A stretch of 28,567 nt of DNA from an uncultured Muribaculaceae bacterium (GTDB lineage Bacteria; Bacteroidota; Bacteroidia; Bacteroidales; Muribaculaceae), in assembly GCA_910577585.1 (NCBI GenBank), contig CAJTNN010000028.1, positions 1 to 28,567 of the forward strand, given 5' to 3'. Shown one piece after another: positions 7,525 through 16,478 of this stretch. The position numbers and the translations under genes were made by a program. Positions within the stretch are counted from its first letter, which is position 1; each line of letters opens with the position of its first letter. The notes below the pieces were generated by a model. It saw only the letters and a program-made list of their open reading frames with translations. It made no database searches and was not told the origin of the DNA.

Positions 7525-8286
7525 ATGAAGACGAGCTTTTATTTTGTGATTTGGATAATCATTTATCCAATACTTGGGCTTTTCAACAATGCCTATATTG
7601 CTGAGAACTCCTTTATCGTGGCGCTGGCTGTGGTATGGGGATTGTCGTGGTTGCTTAATCGGCTTATGCCCGATACTCTCCACTACGAACGCGCTATCGA
7701 TGTGGCGCCGGTGCTGGAGGATGTCTGCACCGGCAATCTGGCAGCCTTTATCAAACGCCTGCGCACCGCTACGCGTATCGAGACTATTCTCTCTATCTAC
7801 TTTCTCGTCACTACAGCGGTCATAGCGCATGCCGTATTCTCTGCCGGTGTGAATGATTGGATTGCATTGATTGTGTTTGCTTTCTTCACCTTCGGGTCTA
7901 TCTCAAGGGCTATCAAACTGCGCAAGGCACTCACATCCGTCAGAGCCACACCTACAATAGAGCATTGCGCTGAGATAGCTGATGAAATCTATGGTGTCGA
8001 TTGTGCTCTTTATCGTGAGGGGAGACAGTCGCTCGACTATAATCAGATGCTGCCGCTGCGTCCGCGATACTTCAAACTGTTTCAGATTATCTCAATCATC
8101 ATCGCGGGAGTCTGCTCAGTGCTCGGATTGCTCTATATTATAATGGGTGCGTCCATAATGTTCAGGAGTATCTCGCTTGAGGCTGATGCGGTGGGAAGCA
8201 TGTATCTGCTATACGGCTCTCTGGCGGCCTATTTCGGCATTAAAGATTTCCTCACCACGCTTCGTGCGCTCAGAAGCAAAGGTTAA
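7525..8286 (+). CDS. Multi-pass membrane protein of unknown function
   Basis: I do not recognise this 253-residue protein. Hydrophobic segments are visible at about residues 5-22, 30-46, 88-106, 110-127, 185-207 and 222-240, giving roughly five or six membrane passes. Between the second and third lies a soluble stretch (HYERAIDVAPVLEDVCTGNLAAFIKRLRT), and a longer loop at about 130-183 contains EIADEIYGVDCALYREG and ends in LRPRYFKLF. The first ATG is used because it follows the small ORF closely and begins directly with a hydrophobic helix. A 420-nt structured leader precedes it, which suggests post-transcriptional control. A hairpin 76 nt after the stop probably ends its transcript. Confidence 0.75.
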   Translation: MKTSFYFVIWIIIYPILGLFNNAYIAENSFIVALAVVWGLSWLLNRLMPDTLHYERAIDVAPVLEDVCTGNLAAFIKRLRTATRIETILSIYFLVTTAVIAHAVFSAGVNDWIALIVFAFFTFGSISRAIKLRKALTSVRATPTIEHCAEIADEIYGVDCALYREGRQSLDYNQMLPLRPRYFKLFQIISIIIAGVCSVLGLLYIIMGASIMFRSISLEADAVGSMYLLYGSLAAYFGIKDFLTTLRALRSKG

Positions 8287-8361
8287 CTTCAATGAATTAG
8301 CGCCCATGCGTAGAATCCTCTTTTGACACCATACGTAAGAATTGGAATTGCATATCGATAT

Positions 8362-8411
8362 TCACCGGGAAGGGCCTTATCCTTAAGACCTCTCCCGGTG
8401 ATATTTCTTTT
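8362..8411. terminator. Terminator hairpin between convergent genes
   Basis: TCACCGGGA 8362-8370 pairs with TCCCGGTGA 8393-8401, with a 22-nt partly self-pairing loop, followed by TATTTCTTTT. It lies between the membrane protein (ends 8286) and the minus-strand AraC regulator (ends 8644). Confidence 0.65.
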
Positions 8412-8520
8412 GAGTAACTTGCGCCTTTGGCTGACTCGCGAATAATGGCTATATTTGCCATGAAAATCTGGCAGCTGCCCGCATCCGTCTCCATCTGCGT
8501 GCAACCCAGCGCATTACACT

Positions 8521-8654
8521 AATTGAAATCCGCGTTAATCCTTTCCATCCGCGGCGCAGTCGCGCAGCGACAAGCGAAAAAATCCGCGCCCTTAAATTCC
8601 TTCCCCATCTTACCGATTATGAGATATTCAGGCCCTTCTTAACTTAAGGCGTTG
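8521..8654. repeat. Foldback MITE-like element, family 3, truncated inverted copy
   Basis: The reverse complement matches 2595-2725 almost base for base: the TIR (CAACGCCTTAAGTTAAG, one base shorter), GGGCCTGAATATCTCATAAT, the AAGATGGGGAAGGAATT arm and the GC-rich tip. About 60 bp of the second arm is missing at the 8521 side. The TIR overlaps the last codons and stop of the AraC gene at 8644, as in the copy at the macro-like gene. With the terminator at 8362-8411 it accounts for most of the 8287-8643 gap. Confidence 0.82.
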
Positions 8655-9558
8655 GGCGGGTGCGTGCTCTGAATTGCGTGGGGCTCTCGCCTGTAGTCCG
8701 CTTGAACATACGCGTGAAATGCTGCGGATATTGGAATCCCAGTCCATAGGCAATCTCACTTATATCCTCTTCGGTGGCCGACAGACGCTGTTTCGCTATC
8801 TCGGCAATATGGAGGGTTATCAGTTCCTTCGGCGTCTTGCCGGTCTCCTTTTTCACCATATCGCCGAAATATCCAGGGGTCAGATTCACCTTATCGGCAA
8901 AGTATCCCACCGATGGATATTCCGATACAGCGCCCGATGCGAAATACTTGTGGAGTTCGGTCTCGAAAATGCGCAGAAGCTCGGAGTTGGCCTTGCGGCG
9001 TGTGGCGAACTGTCGCTCGTAGAATCTGGTGAGATACTCGAGAAGCACCATGATATGGCTTGAAATAATGGCCGCCGTGTGGCGGTCGGCCGGCAGCTCG
9101 GCTTCGACCTTGATTTTTTCAAGAGATTCCAGAAAGAGCCCCCGCTCTTCGGGCGAGAGGTGCAACGCCTCACGCTGAGAATAGTCAAAGAATGAGTAAT
9201 CCTTGATTTTTGAAGCCAGGGGTGTCTTATAGATAAGGTCAGGGTGAAACATCAGTCCGAGCACATCAGGAGCCAGCACTTCCTCATCCATATCTACTGT
9301 CACCAGCTGACCGGGTGCGAAACTCACCACCGTGCCAGCCTGATAGTCATATGGCTGACGGCCGTACCATAATGTGCAGTTCACGCCATTCTTCAGAAAG
9401 ATGGCATACATTCCATAATCTATCGAGAGATGGTTAACCACTTTCGAAGCATTCTTAAGATCAATCACCGTAGCCAGCGGATGTCGCGTCTCAAGGCCGT
9501 AGAGGTTATTGTAAACCTCAATCGAGTCAAGCTTCACTACAGGCAACTCTTTCGTCAT
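8644..9558 (-). CDS. AraC-family transcriptional regulator
   Basis: I place the start at the ATG at 9558 (MTKELPVVKLDSIEVYNNLYGLETRHPL). Upstream ATGs at 9573 and 9591 remain in frame, but the predicted -7 element at 9596-9603 would put the transcript start at about 9589, so the 9591 codon is unlikely. The 304-residue protein has an N-terminal cupin-like sensor half (YGRQPYDYQAGTVVSFAPGQ) and a C-terminal double helix-turn-helix at about 200-300 (YFADKVNLTPGYFGDMVKKETGKTP.. and IAYGLGFQYPQHFTRMFKRTTGESPTQFR). The gene diverges from a HAD phosphatase across a 38-bp palindrome, a likely site of autoregulation. Its last residues (R-P-T-P-stop) lie in the TIR of a foldback element. The effector is unknown. 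Confidence 0.9.
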   Translation of the reverse strand: MTKELPVVKLDSIEVYNNLYGLETRHPLATVIDLKNASKVVNHLSIDYGMYAIFLKNGVNCTLWYGRQPYDYQAGTVVSFAPGQLVTVDMDEEVLAPDVLGLMFHPDLIYKTPLASKIKDYSFFDYSQREALHLSPEERGLFLESLEKIKVEAELPADRHTAAIISSHIMVLLEYLTRFYERQFATRRKANSELLRIFETELHKYFASGAVSEYPSVGYFADKVNLTPGYFGDMVKKETGKTPKELITLHIAEIAKQRLSATEEDISEIAYGLGFQYPQHFTRMFKRTTGESPTQFRARTRPTP

Positions 9559-9591
9559 ATTAGTGTTGGGCATGTCAAGTTTCTGTTTCAT

Positions 9592-9629
9592 ATTGCAAAT
9601 ATACCAAATTTTATTGGTACATTTGCAAT
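9592..9629. promoter_or_regulatory. 38-bp palindrome carrying two divergent -7 elements
   Basis: The left arm ATTGCAAATATACCAA (9592-9607) is mirrored by the right arm (9614-9629) with one mismatch in 16 positions. Each arm contains a -7 element: TATATTTG on the minus strand at 9596-9603 for the AraC gene and TACATTTG on the plus strand at 9618-9625 for the HAD gene. The overlap makes the two promoters mutually constrained and forms a natural operator for a dimeric regulator. Confidence 0.75.
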
Positions 9630-9649
9630 GTAATAGAGCATAACCACAT

Positions 9650-10312
9650 ATGGCATATAAAAATCTAATATTCGATTTCGACGGCACGCTGATGGACACC
9701 TCCGAGGTGATACTCAGCACTATAAAGGCTACCATCTCAGATATGCACCTGCCAGCCCGCACAGATGCCGAGTGCCGCGCCATCATAGGCATACGCACCG
9801 ACGAAGCCGGGGGATACCTCTATCCCGACCTCGAGGTATCCAATCTTGAGTTCGCACGCCACTTCCGCTCCAACTACGAGCGTCTGAAGAGTGATGCCCG
9901 CGAGAAGACCTTCCCCGGCGTACTCTCCACGCTCGCCGAATTGCGCGCCGCAGGTCATCGCCTCGCCATAGCATCCAGCCGGCGGGAGTCATCGCTGAGG
10001 GATTATCTGCAGGGACTCGGCGTAGAGGATTGGTTTGAGATGGTGGTAGGAGCCGATAGCGTCACAAAGGGCAAGCCTGACCCCGAACCCGTGCTCAGGG
10101 TACTCGATTCACTTGGATGGAATCCTCGGGAGACCATGGTCATCGGAGACGCCGATGTCGATATACTTATGGGAAGTCGTGCCGGATGCAAGACTTGCGC
10201 CGTGACCTATGGCAATGGCTCACTGCAGTCGCTTGAAGCAGTAAATCCGGATTATATGATTGACCAGATTACCACTTTATCTGAGATTCTGGCCGAAGAG
10301 AGTGAGACATAG
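9650..10312 (+). CDS. HAD-family hydrolase (phosphoglycolate phosphatase-like)
   Basis: The 220-residue cytosolic phosphatase has all four HAD motifs: I, DFDGTL with nucleophile D9 and acid D11; II, IASS near residue 105; III, the Lys in KGKPDPEP near 140; IV, GDADVD with D167 and D171. An alpha-helical cap lies between motifs I and II (about 20-85), typical of subclass I enzymes such as Gph or beta-phosphoglucomutase. The substrate cannot be assigned from motifs; phosphoglycolate phosphatase and pyrophosphatase members look alike. It is transcribed divergently from the AraC regulator out of a shared palindromic promoter, so it may be a regulatory target. No terminator is evident before the element at 10341. 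Confidence 0.9.
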   Translation: MAYKNLIFDFDGTLMDTSEVILSTIKATISDMHLPARTDAECRAIIGIRTDEAGGYLYPDLEVSNLEFARHFRSNYERLKSDAREKTFPGVLSTLAELRAAGHRLAIASSRRESSLRDYLQGLGVEDWFEMVVGADSVTKGKPDPEPVLRVLDSLGWNPRETMVIGDADVDILMGSRAGCKTCAVTYGNGSLQSLEAVNPDYMIDQITTLSEILAEESET

Positions 10313-10340
10313 AGATTTCCCGAGTGTTTAAATTTTACAA

Positions 10341-10535
10341 TGAACTGATTTAAACTTTTTACGAAAACAAAAAATGTATTTTAAAATGTTTTCTTCAAGG
10401 CCAATCTTCATTAATATTTTGGCATCTTTCGACCTCTTCATCGGTCGCGATGCCCGCATCGCTCCCTCTTCGAGAGTCGAAACCTGCTCAAAATCTTAAT
10501 AAAGCTTGACCTTGAAAAAAGTTTAAATCAGTTCA
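10341..10535. repeat. Foldback MITE-like element, family 1, copy 1
   Basis: Ends TGAACTGATTTAAACTTTTT and the complementary AAAAAAGTTTAAATCAGTTCA bound 195 bp with no ORF. Inner arms also pair (TTCAAGGCCAATCTTCATTA with TTAATAAAGCTTGACCTTGAA, imperfectly), and the centre at 10437-10465 holds a hairpin GCGATG-CCCG-CATCGC. Copy 2 at 19485-19680 is the reverse complement with only a handful of differences. The right end lies 25 nt before the ATG at 10561. Confidence 0.88.
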
Positions 10536-10560
10536 ATAAAGTAAAATAATCACACGCAAT

Positions 10561-10860
10561 ATGAATGACAGATTCAGAAACTCACTCGAAAGAAATATGC
10601 GCCGGCAGGAATTGATTCGCAGGATAAGCAATCAGCCGACTAACCGACGCCTTAAAAATGCCGCCATCACACTGCTGCTACTTGGAGCCTTGATGTTGAT
10701 GTGCACGATGATCTGGCTGACCGATTTGTCACTTACAGCGATATACTGGATCAGAGGTTGCACAGGAGTGCTCGCAATCATAGCCGTCATCATCAGCGCG
10801 GTATATCTCTACCGCGTCAATACCGAGGCTGAGCGCCAGAGAGAATCAATTCGAAAGTGA
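10561..10860 (+). CDS. Small two-helix membrane protein, unknown function
   Basis: The 99-residue protein has an Arg/Asn-rich cytosolic N-terminus (MNDRFRNSLERNMRRQELIRRISNQPTNRR), two membrane helices at about residues 34-53 and 60-84, and a short charged C-terminus. Positive charge at both ends fits an N-in, C-in hairpin topology. I do not recognise a family. The gene stands alone between a foldback element that ends 25 nt upstream and the outer-membrane protein gene 247 nt downstream. No -7 consensus was seen between the element and the ATG, so its promoter may lie within or before the element. Confidence 0.65.
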   Translation: MNDRFRNSLERNMRRQELIRRISNQPTNRRLKNAAITLLLLGALMLMCTMIWLTDLSLTAIYWIRGCTGVLAIIAVIISAVYLYRVNTEAERQRESIRK

Positions 10861-11107
10861 GCGCTACTTTATCACGGCTTCATAGCATTTAATGTTTGAT
10901 TTTTCGCAAATATTTCCCAATTTTAGCACTTATTAATATATATTATTGCGCATCGTTAAAATAATTGTTTTTTTGCAAATTGAATTTTTAACATAAGTCA
11001 TTGCCTCATTGTCTTGGCAGTTGTCTAAAGTCTCACATAATGAACAACAATTCCTGCAAATGGGAGGCAATTGTGGCATATATTGATCATTTATAACTTT
11101 AACAACG

Positions 11108-13471
11108 ATGTGTATGAAGAAGTCACAATCAGGGATTTTGCGTATGATGGAGCGTGGCGTGCTTGCGGCAGTATTATTGGCCGCTGCACCGGCAGCTACT
11201 GCGTGGGCCTATATGTTGAACGGTGCGATTAGGAATAATGGCGGCATGGGTATATCGTCAGCTAATGTAATCCTGCAGAATACGGAGGTCGATAGCCTCA
11301 CCTACTCTGCAATTACCGATGCCGCGGGTGCCTACGCTTTTGAGAATATTGAAGAGGGTAACTATCTGTTCTCAATCTCTGCTCCAGGATATAAGGCTGC
11401 ACGCTTCACAACCACAATCGACAAAGATATTACCGGACTCGCCCTACCTCTGGCCGATGATCCGGAGGCAAAATCAACAGATCTTGACGAGGTAGAGGTC
11501 GTAGCCGAAGCTCTGAAGAGCTATGCCGACCACGATGATATGTTTCTCACAAAGTTCAACCGCTCTTATGGACTCAACGCCCTCGATGCCATATCCTCGC
11601 TGCCCAAATTCATACCGGCCATCAACAGCGACGATCTGAAAGATATCAATGGCAATCAAGTCAATATCCTTATCGATGGACGCCGCGCAAGCTATGACCA
11701 ACTTAAAAACCTTGATTCCAATGCGATTGCCAAAGTATCCTACTATCAGGATGCTCCGGCTAAGTATGCCGGACTATACGGCGGAGCAGTGGTGAATGTC
11801 ATACTCCGCAAGCCGAAAGAATTGAAGATCGGTGCCAATATCGATGCCAATACATCGGTCGTGGCACCCTATACTTCAGATAAAATCGGCTTCACAATGC
11901 GCACCCCCTCATCTTTCCTTAACGCCACATATAACTTTTCATATTTGAATCTTAAGGATGTCACATCTGTCGATGAGTATCGTTACCCTGATCTTGTCAA
12001 CTCTTTCACCTCCGACAAAGACCCGGTACGCAACCACCGGCATACCGCCGACATATCCTATCAGTGGGACACCGGCGGACATCTGCTCTATGCCGACTTC
12101 AATTACAAAGGGAGTCATACCAACCGCGGGACACTGCATGAACTGCTGACTGAGAAATCGGCCGACGGCAGCATCAACGGTACGCGCCTCACCGACAGCC
12201 ATAAGACCTCCGATAGCTTCGCTCTCGACCTGTACTATTCATATAAGTTCGCCAACGGAATGGAAATTATGGCCGACCTGGTAGGCTCTATCAATAGCTC
12301 GACCAACGACATCGACCAGGCGCAGTCAACTGCCGCCGGCTCGGCCTATGATGACTTCTCCTACCTCACCTCCATCTATGGGAAGCTACACTCGGTGATT
12401 GCCGATGTGGCTTTCTCAACTCCGCTCTGGGGAGGCAGCGCCTCGGCATCGCTATATCACAGCTACCGTCATCTCGACCAGACATATCTCAACGACCTCT
12501 TCGCCTCAGAAGCCTCAATAAACATCAGCGAGATGAACACCACAGGCGCCACCATCGACTACTCCAGACAGTTTGGCCGACTGGGGATGATGGCCAGAAT
12601 GGGGGTTTGGAACGACTATCAGAAAGATGCCGATGGAAAGACCCACAACTCCCCCTACTTCCTGCCTCGTATCTCTCTGAATTACAGATTATCGAATCTG
12701 GTCAACCTGCGTATGATGGCATGGGGACAGGCCTCTACCCCTGCACTGGCAGCCCAGAATGTCAACCGCTATTTTATCGACACTCGCTATTACAGGGAGA
12801 ATATTCCATACATGTCCACCACCCAGAAATACTGCGTAGACCTCTCGGCCGACATCACTCTGCCAAATGCCAACCTGATGCTGATGCCTCTGCTGGCATA
12901 TTCGTGGACTCATCACCCATATGTGGCACACGTCTACCGCGAGGGTGATATCTTCATCCAGCGCCCCACGCAGATACCCTGTATCAACACACTGCAGTAT
13001 AACCTCACTGCCATCTGGATGCCTCACCCCACCCTGCAGCTGCGTCCGATGCTGAAGGGTGAATACAATGCCTATGCCACTCCGCTGCAGCGCCACCGAT
13101 TCAATTATGTGCAGGGGATGCTCTTCATCCAATACCTGCCGGGACCGGTGCAGATCTCAGCCTCAGTCACAACACCCAAGAAAACTGTCAGCGGCGAGAC
13201 CGAGTCTTATAATGGCTGGGCCTTCGAATTAGGAGCATACTGGAACATAACGTCCTCTTTCTATGCCGGAGCCTCGATCAGCTGCACACCCTCGGCCTCA
13301 TGGCAATCGCTGAGTGTGCCCGGATTCACCAACTATATCTCTTCTAAAGAGCGATACAACGCCTATTGGACCTGCATCAGCATCGGCTACCGCCTCTCGA
13401 CCGGACGCCTCAACCGCTCGGCACAGCGCCAGAAAATGCTGATGAACTCTGAGAGCCAATCGGGTATCTGA
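11108..13471 (+). CDS. TonB-dependent-receptor-like outer-membrane beta-barrel protein
   Basis: The 787-residue protein begins with an exported leader (MCMKKSQSG..LAAVLLAAAPAATAWA); an ATG two codons in, at 11114, is an equally good start. Residues about 35-110 form a carboxypeptidase-regulatory-like Ig domain (LNGAIRNNGGMGISSANVIL..AGAYAFENIEEGNYLFSISAPGY). A TonB-box-like EVEVVAE follows, then a short plug (SLPKFIPAIN..ILIDGRRASYDQLKNLDSNAIAKVSYYQDAPAKYAG), then a long aromatic-rich barrel. This is the architecture of the Bacteroidales OMP_b-brl_3 group rather than a full SusC transporter, and there is no SusD partner. The next gene is a homologue in the same orientation. The ligand is unknown. 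Confidence 0.85.
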   Translation: MCMKKSQSGILRMMERGVLAAVLLAAAPAATAWAYMLNGAIRNNGGMGISSANVILQNTEVDSLTYSAITDAAGAYAFENIEEGNYLFSISAPGYKAARFTTTIDKDITGLALPLADDPEAKSTDLDEVEVVAEALKSYADHDDMFLTKFNRSYGLNALDAISSLPKFIPAINSDDLKDINGNQVNILIDGRRASYDQLKNLDSNAIAKVSYYQDAPAKYAGLYGGAVVNVILRKPKELKIGANIDANTSVVAPYTSDKIGFTMRTPSSFLNATYNFSYLNLKDVTSVDEYRYPDLVNSFTSDKDPVRNHRHTADISYQWDTGGHLLYADFNYKGSHTNRGTLHELLTEKSADGSINGTRLTDSHKTSDSFALDLYYSYKFANGMEIMADLVGSINSSTNDIDQAQSTAAGSAYDDFSYLTSIYGKLHSVIADVAFSTPLWGGSASASLYHSYRHLDQTYLNDLFASEASINISEMNTTGATIDYSRQFGRLGMMARMGVWNDYQKDADGKTHNSPYFLPRISLNYRLSNLVNLRMMAWGQASTPALAAQNVNRYFIDTRYYRENIPYMSTTQKYCVDLSADITLPNANLMLMPLLAYSWTHHPYVAHVYREGDIFIQRPTQIPCINTLQYNLTAIWMPHPTLQLRPMLKGEYNAYATPLQRHRFNYVQGMLFIQYLPGPVQISASVTTPKKTVSGETESYNGWAFELGAYWNITSSFYAGASISCTPSASWQSLSVPGFTNYISSKERYNAYWTCISIGYRLSTGRLNRSAQRQKMLMNSESQSGI

Positions 13472-13597
13472 GGACCAACTATGGCAACAGAGTGGTATCA
13501 GCGTGGCATAGAAGTTGTTTAAACTTTTACGAAAAGCATAAAATGAAGGGATCTTTTCGCATGCAAGCGGAAAAATATTTGCATTTGTTAGGATATT

Positions 13598-13629
13598 TTT
13601 GTGAATCTTAAATAATTTGAGTATATTTG
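13598..13629 (+). promoter_or_regulatory. Promoter of the second outer-membrane barrel gene
   Basis: TTTG at 13598-13601 and TATATTTG at 13622-13629 are separated by 20 nt, a near-ideal Bacteroidetes -33/-7 pair. Transcription would begin about 40 nt before the ATG at 13678. The second barrel gene therefore has its own promoter. Confidence 0.75.
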
Positions 13630-13677
13630 CATTATGGCATGCTCGATTGTCATGCTTTAATGTAAATTTACTCATAG

Positions 13678-15969
13678 ATGATGATGCGTTTCACAATCTT
13701 GTTCGTGGCTCTGTCAGCCGTTGCCACCATGTCGGGAAGGAAGATATATGGTGAGGTGCGTGCTGACAATGATTCCACCGTAGTGGCCGGCGCCACATGC
13801 CGGTTGCTCACAGGCTCTCAATTCATAGATGGGGCCACTACCGCCGAAAACGGCACCTTTGAAATCTCTACAAATGTAAAGTCTAATCTTACGCTCGACA
13901 TATCGATGCCCGGATTCGATTCAACCGAAATTGTGATTGAATCTGACAAGGATGTGAATGTGGGCACTGTGTATCTCTCTGAAGGCACCATGCTTGATGA
14001 GGTGCAGGTCACCGCCAATGCGATGATTGATGTCAAGGGGCGCACCGTGATTTTCCCGGCAGGCTCAGATGTCAAGGCCTCCTCTTCTGCCATAAGTCTT
14101 TTCCAGAAACTGCCGCTTGCGGGCTTGGAAGCCAATCCGATCAACAGGTCATTGTCGGTAGATGGAGGCACCCCGGTGATACTCATCAACGGTGTCCCCT
14201 CTTCGATTGATGATCTGAATGCCCTGCAGCCCAAAGATATCGCCAAGATTGAGTACTCCCGAATCACCCCGGCCCGATATGCCGACCGTGGCAACCATGG
14301 CTTCCTGAATATCACGCTCAAGGTGCGCAACGACGGCGGACAGGTATATATCTGGGGACGCAGCGCGGTGGCCACAGCTTTTGTCGATGCCAATGCGCGG
14401 GCCTCCTACCATCAGGGACCCTCGCAGTTCACCCTCTCATATAATCCCTCGTGGCGAAATTATCAGAAGGTTTATGACTATACTACCGAAAGCTATATAG
14501 GCGATGATTTCCGGGTTGACATGGAGAAGCGCGACCGCAATCCCTTCTACTATCATTCTCATAACCTGAGTCTGAAATATGACTATAGCCCGAATACCTC
14601 CACCCTATTCTCGGCTACCGTGCGCATGACACCCAACTTCAGCAAACGACGTCTGATTGCCGAGATATCCGATTCATACCTCGGCGATAATCACAACAAT
14701 ATGCTCTCGACCAACGACCAGCTATCACCCTCACTCGACCTATTCTTCAAAAAGGATTTTAACGAAAAGAATGCCCTCGAAGTGCAGGTCGTAGGCACCT
14801 ACAGCTATGCCCACTATGATCGCGACAGTGAGTATATCTACGCCGATGACTCAATGTCAGACTACGTAGTGGATGTCGATAGCCGCCGCCTATCGTTGAT
14901 CAGCGAAATCAGCTACATCCATCAGTTCAGCGACCGCACCTCGCTGGCCGCCGGATACCAGAATACCGTGTCGCGCAGCACCAACAAGTATCTGACCACC
15001 GACTACCGCCCCGTGCTGACCGAAAACAACAACTACGTCTACGCCCGCCTCGGCCAGCAGATAGGAGGCATATATCTATCACTCGCCACCGGAGCGAAAC
15101 TCTACTGGATAAGAAATGACTTCAATCGTCGCCACTTCATCCGCAACATCACCACTGCCCAGTTCTCATGGAATATTTCCCAACGGTGGAATCTGGCCGC
15201 AGTCTTTCAGTACGCGCCAAGCATCCCCTCGCTCTCATCCCTCACCGATTATCCGCAGCAGCAGACACCCTACCTTATCTCCAACGGCAACCCCGACCTG
15301 AAAGTGACGCAGAACTTCACATATCAGATAATGCCCTCATATCAATACCGCAAGTTCAGCACCTCGCTGCTATTGACCTACTATAACGCAGATGATTTCG
15401 TGATGCAGGACACGCGGTATATCGGCAACAAAATGTTCCTGTCGCAATCGGTCAATGCCAGACGGTCATGGCTTGCAGCCGCCATGCTCAATCTGAAACT
15501 CAACGACATTTATGGATTTGGAGCCAACCTCAGCCTGAATGTAGAGCACTATGAGACGATGGGTGATGCATGGGCCTACCACCTCACATCGTTTGATGCC
15601 AACTTCACCATATGGTGGAACAAAGGCCCCTTCACAATCTCATACTGGCGCAAAATACCGGGCAAATATCTGAGCGGAAATTATGTAGGGAAAGAGGAGA
15701 ATGGCGATGCACTGACATTTGAGTACAAACCCAATCAGCACTGGACACTCGGAGCAAGCTGGATGTATATGTTCGACCGCAAGGGCACACGTTACCCGGC
15801 ATGGGGTTACTCAGCCGTAAATCCATACTATCGCGACCGATATATCGAGAACAATTCCAACATGGTGGTGCTGACAGTGAGCTACACTACCGATTTCGGT
15901 TCAATCTTCCGTTCCTCGCGCCGCACTCTCAACAATGCCGACAACGGCTCGGCGATACTCAAACTGTAG
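13678..15969 (+). CDS. TonB-dependent-receptor-like outer-membrane beta-barrel protein
   Basis: The 763-residue protein starts with three consecutive Met codons, any of which may be used (13678, 13681, 13684), followed by a signal peptide (RFTILFVALSAVATMSG). A regulatory-like Ig domain spans about residues 22-105 (IYGEVRADNDSTVVAGATCRLL..VYLSEG), then a TonB-box-like DEVQVTA, then a short plug (LFQKLPLAGLEANP..ILINGVPSSIDDLNALQPKDIAKIEYSRITPARYADRG), then a barrel of aromatic strands to the end. It is clearly related to the preceding gene but diverged, so the pair is an old duplication. No SusD, anti-sigma or glycan gene is adjacent, so a sugar-uptake role is not supported. Confidence 0.85.
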   Translation: MMMRFTILFVALSAVATMSGRKIYGEVRADNDSTVVAGATCRLLTGSQFIDGATTAENGTFEISTNVKSNLTLDISMPGFDSTEIVIESDKDVNVGTVYLSEGTMLDEVQVTANAMIDVKGRTVIFPAGSDVKASSSAISLFQKLPLAGLEANPINRSLSVDGGTPVILINGVPSSIDDLNALQPKDIAKIEYSRITPARYADRGNHGFLNITLKVRNDGGQVYIWGRSAVATAFVDANARASYHQGPSQFTLSYNPSWRNYQKVYDYTTESYIGDDFRVDMEKRDRNPFYYHSHNLSLKYDYSPNTSTLFSATVRMTPNFSKRRLIAEISDSYLGDNHNNMLSTNDQLSPSLDLFFKKDFNEKNALEVQVVGTYSYAHYDRDSEYIYADDSMSDYVVDVDSRRLSLISEISYIHQFSDRTSLAAGYQNTVSRSTNKYLTTDYRPVLTENNNYVYARLGQQIGGIYLSLATGAKLYWIRNDFNRRHFIRNITTAQFSWNISQRWNLAAVFQYAPSIPSLSSLTDYPQQQTPYLISNGNPDLKVTQNFTYQIMPSYQYRKFSTSLLLTYYNADDFVMQDTRYIGNKMFLSQSVNARRSWLAAAMLNLKLNDIYGFGANLSLNVEHYETMGDAWAYHLTSFDANFTIWWNKGPFTISYWRKIPGKYLSGNYVGKEENGDALTFEYKPNQHWTLGASWMYMFDRKGTRYPAWGYSAVNPYYRDRYIENNSNMVVLTVSYTTDFGSIFRSSRRTLNNADNGSAILKL

Positions 15970-16026
15970 GCGATGCTGATGTAAATACCACCTCTACCTT
16001 TCCCACCGGAAGGATAAATAATGAAG

Positions 16027-16070
16027 CTGACCGCGGGATGCAGACCCATCACTCTGCATTCCGCGGTCAG
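16027..16070 (+). terminator. Strong hairpin downstream of the barrel gene
   Basis: A 17-nt arm (CTGACCGCGGGATGCAG, 16027-16043) pairs with 16054-16070 with only one wobble, around a 10-nt loop. It lies 57 nt after the stop at 15969. No T-run follows, so it may terminate inefficiently or protect the 3' end. Confidence 0.6.
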
Positions 16071-16110
16071 GCTATTCAATCCCCGTACGCTCACCCAATA
16101 TTTGCAGCTA

Positions 16111-16296
16111 TAAGTATCTCTCAAAAATTAGTTTATATTTGAATATATTTTTGGAGCTATGATTCTTTTTGGTCTTTTTTGGCGCTTTTCGCCGTCTTCG
16201 TCAGTCGCTTAGCTCGCTAAGCTCCTTCCTCAGCCAACGAAAATCACTCAAAAAATCCTCAAAAATAATGCATAGCTAATTTTTGAGAGATACTTA
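16111..16296. repeat. Foldback MITE-like element, family 2, copy A
   Basis: Terminal inverted repeats TAAGTATCTCTCAAAAATTAG (left) and its complement (right, ending 16296) enclose 186 bp without an ORF. TA lies outside both ends (16109-16110 and 16297-16298), consistent with TA target duplication. The centre at 16197-16225 is a hairpin GCTTAG-CTCG-CTAAGC. Copy B is at 27524-27708 in inverted orientation. With the hairpin at 16027 and the degenerate element at 16372 this explains most of the 15970-16478 gap. Confidence 0.88.
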
Positions 16297-16371
16297 TACA
16301 CGGAAAATTATACTTTCACCCTCCCAAAAGCGTTTGTATAATGGAGTAGTTAAACGACTTCAATCTCTCAA

Positions 16372-16416
16372 ATAAGAATATCTCAAAAAGAGGGCATTTT
16401 TTAGAGAGATGCTTAT
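16372..16416. repeat. Degenerate family-2-like foldback
   Basis: ATAAGAATATCTCAAAAAG (16372-16390) is an imperfect inverse of TTTTTTAGAGAGATGCTTAT (ending 16416), both resembling the family-2 ends. It looks like a decayed minimal copy 62 nt upstream of the FMN-binding protein gene. Confidence 0.4.
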
Positions 16417-16478
16417 CTGTCACGGCATGACATGTCCATGCTTGCGCAACTCGGAACATAAACTATATCTAACCCTAT

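Noticed and set aside
11108..15969. A SusC/SusD polysaccharide utilisation locus
   Set aside because: The barrels are of the shorter OMP_b-brl type and no SusD, glycoside hydrolase or anti-sigma gene is adjacent.
16027..16070. Hairpins read as a CRISPR repeat or tRNA
   Set aside because: There are no regularly spaced repeats, and no cloverleaf with a T-arm or CCA was found anywhere in the window.
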